Notes: generated by a model from the letters alone, not told the origin. Shown: positions 48,593 through 58,343, numbered from the stretch's first letter. The stretch: DNA of 64,000 nt from Pseudoalteromonas carrageenovora IAM 12662 (GCF_900239935.1 NZ_LT965928.1:928197-992196); one strand, 5' to 3'. A program made the numbers and translations.

Positions 48593-49567
48593 TTACTTAT
48601 CTATGTGCTTTTCAGTGCTAAAACGTACTTCACCAAGGTGATTAATCGCACTTACACTGAGTGTTTCGCCACTGATAGATACACTTAAAAAACCAGGTGT
48701 TGCTTCTGCGTAGCGGGTAAATTCACGTTGTTTTACAAACCGTGCTTCACTGCCTCCACCAGAGACAAAGTGAGCCACTTTGCTATTTTTTGGTTGGTTG
48801 TATTGCAAGTCGTGCTCGTGTCCAGCGATATAAGCGTGCACGTTATGACGCTCCAAAATAGGTTCTAAAATGTCGCGAAGCCCTTGGTTACGGCCAAAGC
48901 GTTTACCACTTGAATAAAGCGGGTGATGGCCTACCACAATTTTCCATTTTGCTTTACTGCCTGCAAGTTGGGTTTCAAGCCAAGTAAGCTGGGCTTTATA
49001 GCCTTGCCCCTGGGTTGAACGGTATTTATCACGGTCTTTATATTCAGGCTGGATCGGATTGGTATCTAAAAAAACCATTAACACTTGCTCGTTGTTTTCA
49101 AGCGCAAATGTTTTACTGTAGTACCTTGCAGGTAACTGCCAACGCTGGCTTTTTTCTGTGTAGTCAATTTGTGCTTGGGCATTACCCAAGTAATCGTGAT
49201 TACCTAACACAACATACCAGTCTTCAAAAGTATGCGGGCCATGATATATGTTCTCAAAGGCTGATTGCCAAAGCGGATCGTTCACGCTTGCCACACCATT
49301 TGGGTAAAAGTTATCGCCAGTTGAGACGATAAAGTCCGCATCAGTTTGGTACATGGCTATTTCTAATTGGTGAGCCACTTCTTTTTGATAAAAGTGGCCG
49401 TTGTGTCCCCAATCACCAATTACCATAAAGTTAAGGCTATCAGGTAGCGTATTTAACTTAGCTATTTTTTGCTGTTGATAAAGCTCATCTTTATAAATAA
49501 CAGACTCGTCAGCACTGAGTGCTGATGAGCTTAGTAGGGCGGCCATTATGAAAGACAATTTAAACAT
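48593..49567 (-). CDS. Secreted purple acid phosphatase-like metallophosphoesterase
   Basis: 324 residues. Signal peptide about 1-19 (ALSA-DE). The five metallophosphoesterase blocks are present in order: FMVIGDWGHNG, GDNFYPNGV, LGNHDYLG, VVGHHPLYSSG and AGHEHDLQY. The arrangement resembles tartrate-resistant acid phosphatases. It removes phosphate from esters in the periplasm, presumably the inositol phosphates or other esters handled with the phytase. It begins after GGAG and lies 11 bases before the phytase gene. Confidence 0.88.
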   Translation of the reverse strand: MFKLSFIMAALLSSSALSADESVIYKDELYQQQKIAKLNTLPDSLNFMVIGDWGHNGHFYQKEVAHQLEIAMYQTDADFIVSTGDNFYPNGVASVNDPLWQSAFENIYHGPHTFEDWYVVLGNHDYLGNAQAQIDYTEKSQRWQLPARYYSKTFALENNEQVLMVFLDTNPIQPEYKDRDKYRSTQGQGYKAQLTWLETQLAGSKAKWKIVVGHHPLYSSGKRFGRNQGLRDILEPILERHNVHAYIAGHEHDLQYNQPKNSKVAHFVSGGGSEARFVKQREFTRYAEATPGFLSVSISGETLSVSAINHLGEVRFSTEKHIDK

Positions 49568-49630
49568 GTTCTAACTCCAAAAGGCACGTAATAGCAAGCG
49601 ATTACGTGCCTAATATGATTATGCCTGCTA

Positions 49631-51937
49631 TTAAAATGCGTAACGCAACATGACTTGAATAACAGGACCGGCTTCTTCAGATTCCAGTTCGTACTCATCA
49701 AAGTCACGATTTTTTTGGTCATCAAGTGAATCAAACTTGTTAAATACCTCATCTTTACTGGCATCAAGTAAGTTTGAACCAACTAGGCGAAGGGTTACGT
49801 CATCCCAGCGCTTTTCAACGAAAAGCTCTAAATCAGCACCATAAGAGGTTGTAACTTCTTCACCTACAAAGCGTCCGTATGCATCACCTTGGTTACGGTA
49901 AGTTGCACCAAATGATGCACGCAGTATTGGTAAATCTTGGATAAAGCCAATGTTATAAACATAATCAGATTGGTCGTTAAATTTACGTTTCCCAAAACTG
50001 TCTTCAACTTCACTGTCGAGCCAAGAGTAATTCAAGAAGATACCTGTATTAGGCATGTTCAAGGCGCTAAGCGGGGTTGATAAATCAAATTCAATACCTT
50101 GAACTGTGCCATCGCCGGTATTTTGAGGCTGCAGTACAAATGTGCCTTCACCTTCTGAGCCTTCAACGCCTGTGCTGGCAATTTCGATTAGGTCGCTAAC
50201 ATCACGATAAAATACGTTTACCCCGACAACACCACTTTTCCCTAAACGGTATTCGTAGCCTAAATCGATACCCCAAGATGATTCTGGTTTGAGGTTTGGG
50301 TTACCTAAAAAGTCATTATCGGCAAGCTCTTCTTCAAGCAGAGCAGGTGTAATGTAGTCAAAGTCAGGGCGACGTAAGCTACGTGCAACAGAGGCACTCA
50401 CCCGACCATTATCACTTACACTGTAACGAAAGTGAGCTGATGGTAAGAAAAAGTCATAGTCGTTCTGTGCACTAATGCCTTCATTGGTATCGGTAATACT
50501 AGAATCTGTTGACTCCCAACGTATGCCCATCTCCCATGAGAACACATCAGCTTCATGTTTAATGAGTGCAAATAAATCAAGGCGGTCTTCTTCGAGGGTA
50601 TTTACGCCACCGTCAACAGCTTCAAATTCGTTATTGAATACAGCGAGTGACATAGGTGTCTGGTTAAATTGATCCCAGCCAGTAAGTGTTTGCTCACTTT
50701 CATCTTCAGCTTCTAAAATTGCTGTGTCGCGCTCTTTTCCTTGAACAAAAGCACCAAACTGAACTTCTTTTGAGTCACCTAGCAGTAAGCTATGTTGCCA
50801 TTGTAATGACCATTCTTTATCGTCAATATCAACAGTTTCTTCTGCTTCCTCAAAAACCATTGGGAGCTCAGATGTATCGAGCTCAACTTCTTGCTCGTAA
50901 ACTGATTCTTTAAAGCTGGCATAGCCTACTTTAAATTTGCTGCTACCGCCGAGTAGTGATAATTCATAGCCAGAATTTATGTTGTAGTTGGTTTGATCAA
51001 TGATCGAAACGTTTGCGTTATCCGAGAGTAAATTACCGCCTTCAACAATAGAGCCTGAGGTTGCAGTAGGGTCGTCGTATTCAAAAGAACGTTCGTCTTC
51101 GGTACGGTCTGTATCAACCCACATGGCGCTAATATCAAACTTACCACCGTTATCAAATACCTTTTCAAAGCTGGCATTTAATGATGTGTCATCGCCATCA
51201 CGGGTATCAGATTGATCTTCTCGGTTATCAAAATCATCAGTTGCGTAATTAGGATTATTTTCAGGGCTATCACCATAACGTATGCTTGATTTTTGTTTTG
51301 GGTTATAACGACCTTGAAAATTAGCGCCTAATAGTAAACGTCCACCTGCAAACTCAGTACCGTAAACGCCCGCAAAGCTTTCTTTTAGTTCACCATCATC
51401 ATAGCGTAAGCCTCCTGCACGAATGTAACCGCCGTCTAAGCTGTAGCCATCGCGAAGTACAATGTTAAGGGTGCCCGCAATTGCATCGGCGGAGCGGTTG
51501 GCACTTGATGAACGAATTATTTCTACACGCTCGATTAATTCTGCTGGAATACGGTCAACAAAAAATGAGCGATCAGCGCCAGCGCCTGGAACTTCTTCGC
51601 CATTGATCAGTACTTTTGTGTAAGCAGGGCTCAAACCGCGCATACGTGCGCCGTCAGATTCAAGTACGTCTGATAAAAATGTAACACTAGGGACACGCTT
51701 CAGTGCATCACCTGCGGTGAGTGGTTCAAAGCGTTGAAAGTATTCTTGAGAGTATTCAAGCGTTGGGGCTAGTTCTTGTGAGCGATTGCGATAACCAATC
51801 TCACCATATACAACAAGCTCTTCAGAGACTTTTACTTCAGGCTCTCTTGGTGATGTTTGTTCTTGTGCATTCACGCTAACGCTAAATTGGCTCAGTGCTA
51901 ATGCCGCTACAACAGCATTTAATTTAAATTGTTTCAT
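49631..51937 (-). CDS. TonB-dependent outer-membrane receptor
   Basis: 768 residues. Signal peptide about 1-24 (VNA-QE), a plug domain (about 60-165: GDALKRVPSVTFLSDVLESD, MRGLSPAYTKVLINGEEVPG) and a 22-strand barrel rich in aromatic girdle residues, ending in MLRYAF with the C-terminal Phe used for barrel assembly. The plug contains RSSSANRSADAIAGTLNIVL, as in many substrate receptors. It is cotranscribed with the phosphatase and phytase genes, so its cargo is probably phytate or a breakdown product, an inference. A PhoB-type box lies upstream. Confidence 0.92.
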   Translation of the reverse strand: MKQFKLNAVVAALALSQFSVSVNAQEQTSPREPEVKVSEELVVYGEIGYRNRSQELAPTLEYSQEYFQRFEPLTAGDALKRVPSVTFLSDVLESDGARMRGLSPAYTKVLINGEEVPGAGADRSFFVDRIPAELIERVEIIRSSSANRSADAIAGTLNIVLRDGYSLDGGYIRAGGLRYDDGELKESFAGVYGTEFAGGRLLLGANFQGRYNPKQKSSIRYGDSPENNPNYATDDFDNREDQSDTRDGDDTSLNASFEKVFDNGGKFDISAMWVDTDRTEDERSFEYDDPTATSGSIVEGGNLLSDNANVSIIDQTNYNINSGYELSLLGGSSKFKVGYASFKESVYEQEVELDTSELPMVFEEAEETVDIDDKEWSLQWQHSLLLGDSKEVQFGAFVQGKERDTAILEAEDESEQTLTGWDQFNQTPMSLAVFNNEFEAVDGGVNTLEEDRLDLFALIKHEADVFSWEMGIRWESTDSSITDTNEGISAQNDYDFFLPSAHFRYSVSDNGRVSASVARSLRRPDFDYITPALLEEELADNDFLGNPNLKPESSWGIDLGYEYRLGKSGVVGVNVFYRDVSDLIEIASTGVEGSEGEGTFVLQPQNTGDGTVQGIEFDLSTPLSALNMPNTGIFLNYSWLDSEVEDSFGKRKFNDQSDYVYNIGFIQDLPILRASFGATYRNQGDAYGRFVGEEVTTSYGADLELFVEKRWDDVTLRLVGSNLLDASKDEVFNKFDSLDDQKNRDFDEYELESEEAGPVIQVMLRYAF

Positions 51938-51986
51938 TGATTTGCTCCGATTGTCCTTGGTTTGGTGAGCAAACTAAAAAAAGTTA

Positions 51987-52004
51987 ATGACGCTAATGTG
52001 ACAG
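51987..52004 (-). promoter_or_regulatory. PhoB (Pho box)-like site upstream of the TonB receptor gene
   Basis: On the minus strand CTGTCAC-ATTA-GCGTCAT: two 7-base half-sites 11 bases apart, matching the Pho box pattern CTGTCAT-N4-CTGTCAY at 6 of 7 and 5 of 7 positions. It is about 50 bases before the receptor start codon, a normal promoter position. Confidence 0.6.
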
Positions 52005-52224
52005 TTTTAAAGTTAATCCGCGATAAATTCTTAATTTATTGGCTTAAGACTCTTCATTTGAGCTTTTAAAACAGCGCTACAAGTCACTGATAATGGCTGT
52101 TGCGAGATAATTTTTTTATAAACTTTAATCTGAATGTCATATCAATGAGCCAAAATGACCCTGACGTATAAAATGATCCCGCGCTAGCATATGGGTCAAA
52201 CCAAGTTTAAGAAGATTCAATATC

Positions 52225-53133
52225 ATGCGATATAACCTATTTACCAGCCATGTAAAATTAACCAATACGATTATTTTGTTCTTGGTCATTGCCGTTACAA
52301 TATGCGCTTACTTTGGCGAACTTAAGCAATGGCAAGAAATTGCGTGGCTCGATATTGTTGGTGAAGGCGGTATTGTACTGATGACCCTAAGCTGGATAAC
52401 CGCTTTACTTATCTCACGCCCGCCAGGCAAAGTGACCACCTTACTAGTGCTAGGTTTAGGTTTGTTTATGTTCTCAGCCACGCTCGATTTACTCGATGAA
52501 TGGTTAAAACAACCTTCACAATTATGGCTCTCCTGGTTTGAATCACTGCCAGCGCCGTTTGGTATGTCGCTTACAAGCGCTGGGCTTTATTATTGGCATC
52601 AAGAACAGTTTGTTTTAAATCGTCAATTGCGTCGTCGTGAAGCACATTTAAGAGAGCATGAAAAAGTCTGCCCTATAACAGGGTTATACCGGATTAATTA
52701 CTTCCACTCGCTAATACAGCAACGCCAAAGTGAACAACAAGCAGCCATCTTAGGCATTATTGACATTCGAGACTTTGCAAAGTTTAACGAGCAGTTTGGC
52801 TTTAGTGAAGGCGATAGGTTACTAAGAGAAATTAGTGACTTATTAGTAATGAACTGCCGTTTGAATGATGTGTTATGCCGCTATGCAGGTGACTGCTTTA
52901 TTGTGCTTATGCCGAGTACCAGCCGAAGCCAAGCAAAAGAATTATTAGCGCAAATGAAAGCGGCGCTTAATCATTGTGCGTTTAAAGTCGCAAAAAGCAA
53001 AGGTGCACAATTTCAGCATATTCTAACCGCCACAATGGCTATGGATTTAGAGCAAGATCCAGTGCAGCAAACCAGCCAATTACATCAACAACTACAACAA
53101 CAAAAGGCGCTTGTAGGTGCAGCAGTATATTAG
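52225..53133 (+). CDS. Membrane protein with degenerate GGDEF domain
   Basis: 302 residues. Four hydrophobic helices in the N-terminal half (about 15-30, 45-64, 70-90 and 108-124) and a GGDEF-like domain (about 148-270) starting CPITGLYRINYF. The catalytic GGDEF signature is replaced by AGDCF (221-225), so cyclase activity is unlikely; it may bind GTP or act as a regulator. It is divergent from the TonB receptor gene and its 3' end overlaps the AraC gene by 17 bases, suggesting cotranscription and shared function. Confidence 0.75.
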   Translation: MRYNLFTSHVKLTNTIILFLVIAVTICAYFGELKQWQEIAWLDIVGEGGIVLMTLSWITALLISRPPGKVTTLLVLGLGLFMFSATLDLLDEWLKQPSQLWLSWFESLPAPFGMSLTSAGLYYWHQEQFVLNRQLRRREAHLREHEKVCPITGLYRINYFHSLIQQRQSEQQAAILGIIDIRDFAKFNEQFGFSEGDRLLREISDLLVMNCRLNDVLCRYAGDCFIVLMPSTSRSQAKELLAQMKAALNHCAFKVAKSKGAQFQHILTATMAMDLEQDPVQQTSQLHQQLQQQKALVGAAVY

Positions 53134-54115
53134 CTTAGATGATAAATATCTAAGCGCCGAGGGGATTATCACTGCGCTGGTGGAGCTTGCTCAAGGGCGA
53201 GGGATCCCCTTGCATAAGTTACTGCGTGGTACGGGTATTTTTGAGCAAGACTTATATGATTTATCACAGTGCTTTAGTTTGTCGCTGCTATTAGCATTAA
53301 TTTGTCAGTTTAAAACCTTAATGAAAAGTAACGACAGTGGTTTTTTACTTGGTCATCAATTGGTTAATGATGTTAGCCCTACAATGCAAAGTGTTCGCTT
53401 AAGCCCGACGCTTGGTGCTGCGTTAAAACAATTGCAACAAATTCGCGCCACGTTAGCCCCTTTATTTTTTACTCGTGGGCATATATTTCAAGAAGATTTT
53501 TATCTGTACTTGCAGCCAAGTATCGGTATGGATGAATCGTTAAAGAGTTATTGTTTTGAAATATACAGTGCAGCGTTTATTAGTTTACTAAAAAGGGTCA
53601 GTAGTCACTATCCGCACTGTTATTTTGACTTTACCTGTAAACGCCCACGGCATATTCAAGAGTATGAACAGCATTTAGGTTTACGGGTACGGTTTGAGCA
53701 ACCCTATACTCGTTGGCACTTTGATAAACAACTGCTTAAGTGTGCAAATTCAGAGTCGAGTGCATTGCGGTGGCAGCAATCTATTGCACAAAGTGAGTTA
53801 CATAAGAATGTATCGCAGTCTTTTGTTGAAGCTGTTTGCCAACGTATTTATCGGGATAAAAATAATAGCCTTGCTAATAGCGCAGAGTATTTTGCAATGA
53901 GCCCAGCTACGTTCAAACGTAAATTAAAACAACATGGTGTGAGTTATTCGCAATTACAAGATGAGCAAAATAAACTTAAAGCACTGCATTTACTTGGTGT
54001 ACGCCAGCAAGGCAATGAACAAGTCGCAGAGCGTTTAGCATTTTATGATATTCCTAATTTTCGCCGCGCTTTTAAGCGCTGGACCGGCATTACACCGAGT
54101 CAGTTAAAAATATAA
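53117..54115 (+). CDS. AraC-family transcriptional regulator
   Basis: 332 residues. The N-terminal part fits the Arabinose_bd/OruR-like domain found in many AraC proteins (GIPLHKLLRGTGIF; LGHQLVNDVSP). The C-terminal AraC HTH (about 235-330) has SAEYFAMSPATFKRKLKQHGVSY and the second helix-turn-helix AERLAFYDIPNFRRAFKRWTGITPSQ. The start is GTG at 53117, inside the end of the preceding gene; no in-frame ATG is nearby. It may control the divergent phytase operon, but no operator is proven. Confidence 0.85.
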   Translation: MQQYISLDDKYLSAEGIITALVELAQGRGIPLHKLLRGTGIFEQDLYDLSQCFSLSLLLALICQFKTLMKSNDSGFLLGHQLVNDVSPTMQSVRLSPTLGAALKQLQQIRATLAPLFFTRGHIFQEDFYLYLQPSIGMDESLKSYCFEIYSAAFISLLKRVSSHYPHCYFDFTCKRPRHIQEYEQHLGLRVRFEQPYTRWHFDKQLLKCANSESSALRWQQSIAQSELHKNVSQSFVEAVCQRIYRDKNNSLANSAEYFAMSPATFKRKLKQHGVSYSQLQDEQNKLKALHLLGVRQQGNEQVAERLAFYDIPNFRRAFKRWTGITPSQLKI

Positions 54116-55024
54116 CTAAAAACGGGCTGCTTGTTCAATAACAATACCGTGGCGCTGTGCTAAACGTTCGTGGTTCCTGTCGTAACCACCGCCAATAACA
54201 CTGGCTACGGGGATGTTGTGTTCAAGGCAGCGCTTAAATACTAAATGGTCACGCTTTTTAATACCCTCCCACGTTATATCTAGTTTACCTAAGCCGTCGT
54301 CTTGCCAAATATCTACACCTGCATCGTAAAGCACTAAATCGGGGTTTAGCTCTTTTAATAAAAACTGTAGGGTGTCGTCCACAATGCCTAAGTATTCAGT
54401 GTCTTGCATATTATTAGCAAGGCCAATGTCTAAATCACTAGGGGATTTTCTAAACGGGAAGTTTTTTTCGCAGTGTATAGAGCAGGTATACGCATAGGGC
54501 TGATGCGCAAGCATTGCAGCTGTGCCATCGCCTTGGTGTACGTCTAAATCAAAAATGAGCACGTTGGTCACTTCACCGCTTTGTATTAACGTTTGTGCGG
54601 TAAAGGCTAAGTCGTTAACCATACAAAAACCTGAGCCAAAATCGCTATGCGCATGGTGAGTGCCCCCAGCTAAATGGCACGCCAAACCATGCTCTAATGC
54701 TAAGCGAGCAGTGCGTAATGTACCTTGGGGAGCAGTGAATGTACGGTTCATTAGCGGTTGCGACCAAGGTAAGCCAATGCGGCGCATGGCTTTTTCGTCT
54801 AGGCGATTATGCCATAAATCCTGAATGTAGTTTTCGCAGTGTACAAGTTCTAGTGGCTCTGGGGTGCCAAGTGTAGGCGCTATTAGGTTAGGGCCAATTA
54901 AGCCTAGCTCTGCTACGTGTTTGTATAATTGCGCAAATTTACTCATAACAAAACGATGTTTAGGATCAAAGTTAAATGAGTAATTAGAATGATATACCAA
55001 AGGTAAATGTGGATTTAAGCGCAT
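54116..55024 (-). CDS. Histone deacetylase-like (acetoin utilisation/HDAC11-type) metalloamidase
   Basis: 302 residues. The zinc-amidase core is visible: GGTHHAHSDFGSGFC with the tandem His, FDLDVHQGDG with zinc-binding Asp and His, and VLYDAGVDIW with the second Asp. The overall form is nearer the class IV (HDAC11-like) and bacterial deacetylase-like enzymes than to AcuC. It would remove acetyl or acyl groups from an amine substrate; which one is unknown. It converges with the AraC gene with no gap. Confidence 0.85.
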   Translation of the reverse strand: MRLNPHLPLVYHSNYSFNFDPKHRFVMSKFAQLYKHVAELGLIGPNLIAPTLGTPEPLELVHCENYIQDLWHNRLDEKAMRRIGLPWSQPLMNRTFTAPQGTLRTARLALEHGLACHLAGGTHHAHSDFGSGFCMVNDLAFTAQTLIQSGEVTNVLIFDLDVHQGDGTAAMLAHQPYAYTCSIHCEKNFPFRKSPSDLDIGLANNMQDTEYLGIVDDTLQFLLKELNPDLVLYDAGVDIWQDDGLGKLDITWEGIKKRDHLVFKRCLEHNIPVASVIGGGYDRNHERLAQRHGIVIEQAARF

Positions 55025-55077
55025 AACTACACAGTTTAAAAAGTTTGCGCTATGGTAATCAACTTATGTATTTGAGT

Positions 55078-55443
55078 CTATTGTGGCTCATGAATAAGTA
55101 ATGCAAGTTCACGATGTAGTAGCTCGTCATCAGCTAAATTTAGCTCTACTAAGCGCTTTAAATAAGTGATGCTATCTATATCAATATAATGACACTTTAA
55201 GCCAATATGATCCTCTTCTATATGGCACATTACTACGTCCATTTTTATTTCTATATCGCTTTGTTCAAGGGTAAAACGTAGCGTTGCTTCACTATTTTTA
55301 GTGCCGTTAAAGGCATCGCACTTTGTAATTAGTGCACCATGAAGCGAAACATCAAGCAACTTACACGGGTATTTATGGTTATCAAACTCAAGTAGTGCAG
55401 TGGTTGAAAACAACACACGAGAAAACTGACGACGATTTTGCAT
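55078..55443 (-). CDS. PilZ-domain protein
   Basis: 121 residues, almost entirely one PilZ domain. The cyclic di-GMP motif is complete: RxxxR at R5-R9 (RRQFSR) and DxSxxG at D31-S33-G36 (DVSLHGAL). It would bind cyclic di-GMP in the cytoplasm, connecting with the GGDEF proteins of this region. No partner is identifiable. It is transcribed toward the HDAC-like gene. Confidence 0.88.
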   Translation of the reverse strand: MQNRRQFSRVLFSTTALLEFDNHKYPCKLLDVSLHGALITKCDAFNGTKNSEATLRFTLEQSDIEIKMDVVMCHIEEDHIGLKCHYIDIDSITYLKRLVELNLADDELLHRELALLIHEPQ

Positions 55444-55516
55444 AGCTTAATTTATCCTTATAGTTATTATATAAATCAAGCATAGCGGGAAATAAGCCAA
55501 ACAGATAAAAAATGAC

Positions 55517-55546
55517 ATAAAAAAGCCCCGCATAAATGCAGGGCTT
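55517..55546 (-). terminator. Terminator after ettA
   Basis: On the minus strand: AAGCCCTGCAT-TT-ATGCGGGGCTTTTTT (one mismatch), 17 bases past the ettA stop codon. Confidence 0.8.
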
Positions 55547-55562
55547 GTAATATCGTTATCGA

Positions 55563-57236
55563 TTAACCAATTTTTTTGTACTTAATACGCTTAGGTTGTG
55601 CAGCTTCTGCGCCTAGGGTCTTTTTAAGCCACTCTTCGTATTCAGTGTAGTTACCATCGAAGAAATTAATTTGGCCTTCGTCGCGGTAATCTAAAATATG
55701 CGTTGCAATACGGTCAAGGAACCAACGGTCATGTGATATACACATTACACAGCCTGGGAACTCTAAAATAGCGTTCTCAAGCGCGCGTAGTGTTTCAACG
55801 TCTAGGTCATTGGTTGGCTCATCCAGTAGCACCACGTTACCACCAGCTTTTAAAAGTTTAGCAAGGTGTAAACGGTTACGCTCACCACCCGATAAGTCTT
55901 TTACAAACTTTTGCTGGTCGTTACCTTTAAAGTTAAAACGGCTAACGTATGCACGGCTTGGGAACTCAAAGTTACCAATTTTTAGCACATCTTGACCATC
56001 AGATATTTCTTCAAATACTGTTTTGCTTTCGTCCATGTTGCCACGGAACTGATCAACCGTTGCTAATTCTACAGTTTCACCAATGCTAATATTACCGCTG
56101 TCTGGCTGCTCTTCACCGCTTAGCATTTTAAATAGTGTAGATTTACCCGCACCATTGGCACCAATAATACCCACAATAGCGCCTTTTGGCATGCTAAAGC
56201 TTAAATCGTCAATGAGTACGCGATCGCCAAAGCTTTTACGAATATTGCTAACTTCAAGCACTTGGTCGCCTAAACGCGGACCAGGTGGAATAAACAACTC
56301 GTTAGTTTCGTTGCGTTTTTGGTAATCTGATTGTTGTAGCTCGCTAAACTGCGCCATGCGTGCTTTAGACTTAGCTTGGCGACCTTTAGGATTTGAGCGT
56401 ACCCACTCAAGTTCTTGAGCAATTGATTTTTGGCGTGCTTTTTCAGATTTTTGCTCTTGTTGTAAACGTGCATCTTTTTGTTCAAGCCAAGAAGAGTAGT
56501 TACCTTCCCACGGAATACCTTCACCACGGTCAAGCTCTAATATCCAGCCAGCTACATTATCAAGGAAGTAACGGTCATGCGTTACTGCCACAACAGTGCC
56601 TTCGTAATCATGTAAGAAGCGCTCAAGCCATGCAACCGACTCAGCATCTAAGTGGTTAGTAGGCTCATCGAGAATAAGCATATCTGGCTTTTCAAGTAAT
56701 AAACGACAAATAGCAACACGGCGACGCTCACCACCTGAAAGGTGCTCAATTTTAGCATCCCATTCTGGTAGGCGAAGTGCATCAGCAGCGCGCTCTAAAA
56801 CGTTATCGATGTTGTGGCCATCGTGCGCTTGAATGATTGCTTCAAGCTCACCTTGTTCTTTAGCAAGTGCGTCAAAGTCAGCGTCTTCCATTGCGTACTC
56901 GTTGTACACTTCGTCAAGGCGGTTAAGGGCGTGCTTAACTTCGCCAACGGCTTCTTCAACAATTTCGCGAACTGTTTTGCTTTCGTCCAGCACTGGTTCT
57001 TGCGGTAAGTAACCAATTTTAGTACCTGGTTGAGGGCGGGCTTCACCTTCAAACTCTTCATCAACACCCGCCATAATACGTAGTAATGACGATTTACCAG
57101 AGCCATTTAAACCAAGCACACCAATTTTAGCACCCGGGAAAAAGTGCAACGAAATATCTTTTAAAATTGTGCGCTTAGGTGGCACAACTTTAGATACTCG
57201 ACTCATCGAGAAAATAAACTTATCAGGTAAAACCAT
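55563..57236 (-). CDS. ettA: Energy-dependent translational throttle protein, ABC-F ATPase
   Basis: 557 residues. Two ATP-binding domains, each with Walker A (GLNGSGKSS near 42 and GANGAGKST near 355) and signature LSGGERRR or LSGGERNR. The N-terminal SMSRVSKVVPPKRTILKDIS is characteristic of EttA, and the linker with many Lys/Arg includes the arm between the two ATPases. EttA binds the ribosomal E site and restrains translation elongation when energy is low. It is not a transporter. Its ribosome-binding site is poor (AAGG about 13 bases upstream). Monocistronic. Confidence 0.93.
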   Translation of the reverse strand: MVLPDKFIFSMSRVSKVVPPKRTILKDISLHFFPGAKIGVLGLNGSGKSSLLRIMAGVDEEFEGEARPQPGTKIGYLPQEPVLDESKTVREIVEEAVGEVKHALNRLDEVYNEYAMEDADFDALAKEQGELEAIIQAHDGHNIDNVLERAADALRLPEWDAKIEHLSGGERRRVAICRLLLEKPDMLILDEPTNHLDAESVAWLERFLHDYEGTVVAVTHDRYFLDNVAGWILELDRGEGIPWEGNYSSWLEQKDARLQQEQKSEKARQKSIAQELEWVRSNPKGRQAKSKARMAQFSELQQSDYQKRNETNELFIPPGPRLGDQVLEVSNIRKSFGDRVLIDDLSFSMPKGAIVGIIGANGAGKSTLFKMLSGEEQPDSGNISIGETVELATVDQFRGNMDESKTVFEEISDGQDVLKIGNFEFPSRAYVSRFNFKGNDQQKFVKDLSGGERNRLHLAKLLKAGGNVVLLDEPTNDLDVETLRALENAILEFPGCVMCISHDRWFLDRIATHILDYRDEGQINFFDGNYTEYEEWLKKTLGAEAAQPKRIKYKKIG

Positions 57237-57567
57237 GGAGGAAAGCCTTCAAATAATAATAAAAATTTCAATGTTGTATTGTAGTTGTTGAGGGGTTAAA
57301 CAGTCAACGAATGCCGTATAGAACAATACGCTAATCTAAACGACACTTTATTTTATTACCCATTTAAAACATTACTATTACAGGATTTCTATTGTGTAAA
57401 ATTCTGTAATCTATTGTTTTATATTGTTCAAATACATTTCATTTTTAACAAAAGTGGTACAGTATATTTACAAGCTGTAAAGTATAAGCAAATTATACAG
57501 GCAGAACACTCATAGTCGTTGTAAAACATCGCATAATTAAATATTACAAAGGTTTAAAGGAATGAAC
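57237..57567. other. 331-bp gap between ettA and the outer-membrane gene
   Basis: Very A/T-rich region holding two divergent promoters. A near-palindrome TTTACA-AGC-TGTAAA lies at 57467-57481, about 85 bases before the outer-membrane gene. No gene is seen. Confidence 0.45.
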
Positions 57568-58221
57568 ATGAAAACAGTTACAAAGTTAGGGGCATTACTT
57601 TTGGGTTTATACTCATTTTCGAGCCAAGCAGACATACTCCACGTAAATGGCTATTACCAAGGAGTAGGGATAGGGTCTACGCAAATTGATGTATACGAGA
57701 GTGATAGCATACAGTTTACAACGCTCTACGGCCGATTTGGATATCAGTTTTCGCGATACTTTGCATTAGAAGGGCGTGTAGGATTTGGATTAAATGATGA
57801 ATCAACCCCTTTAAACGGAATTGTTTATACTCAAAACCCGCAGGACGGTTCGCTTACCTCAGAACCCATTCAGAGCCAAATTGATTCAAGTCTTGATTTG
57901 CAAACAAGTATATTTGTAAAAGCTAATTACCCAATTTCATCTCGCGCTGATGTATTTTTATTTGGTGGCTATGGCAGAAATAAATTAAGTTACAATGAAG
58001 GCGACTTAAGAAATCTTGCAGAATCAATAATTGATACAGATTCAGATGTAAATACTTCATTAATCACTGAGCAAAACTATGATGAGGGCGGTGTAACGTA
58101 CGGCACTGGTATTGACTATAGGTTATCTCAACGCTGGCAAATAAGCGCTGAATACCAATATTTTGATACAGATGAAGGCGATATTTACGCTCTTAATTTA
58201 TCTGTAAATTATCGTTTTTAA
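57568..58221 (+). CDS. OmpA/OmpW-like outer-membrane beta-barrel protein
   Basis: 217 residues from the ATG at 57568, six to seven bases after AAAGGA; the ATG at 57562 is too close to that site. Signal peptide about 1-21 (SSQA-DI). The rest alternates hydrophobic and polar residues in about eight strands with short acidic turns, GRFGYQFSRYFALEGRVG among them, and ends LNLSVNYRF with a terminal Phe, a barrel-assembly signal. This is a small outer-membrane barrel of unknown role. Monocistronic. Confidence 0.8.
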   Translation: MKTVTKLGALLLGLYSFSSQADILHVNGYYQGVGIGSTQIDVYESDSIQFTTLYGRFGYQFSRYFALEGRVGFGLNDESTPLNGIVYTQNPQDGSLTSEPIQSQIDSSLDLQTSIFVKANYPISSRADVFLFGGYGRNKLSYNEGDLRNLAESIIDTDSDVNTSLITEQNYDEGGVTYGTGIDYRLSQRWQISAEYQYFDTDEGDIYALNLSVNYRF

Positions 58222-58343
58222 TTTCAATAGCGCTACAATTTTTTAGTAGCGCTACCTTAATACACTTAAACAAAGTGCTTCAATATAAATACTTTCCCTC
58301 CTCATTTTAGTAATTCTTAGAAAATCATGAATAAATTTCATTT

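Noticed and set aside
52156..52198. TGACCC..GGGTCA inverted repeat before the degenerate GGDEF gene
   Set aside because: Only six bases per arm, 31 apart; too short to separate from chance.
57467..57481. Palindrome TTTACA-AGC-TGTAAA before the outer-membrane protein gene as an operator
   Set aside because: Such A/T-rich palindromes of six bases per arm are frequent in this sequence; no known regulator motif fits.
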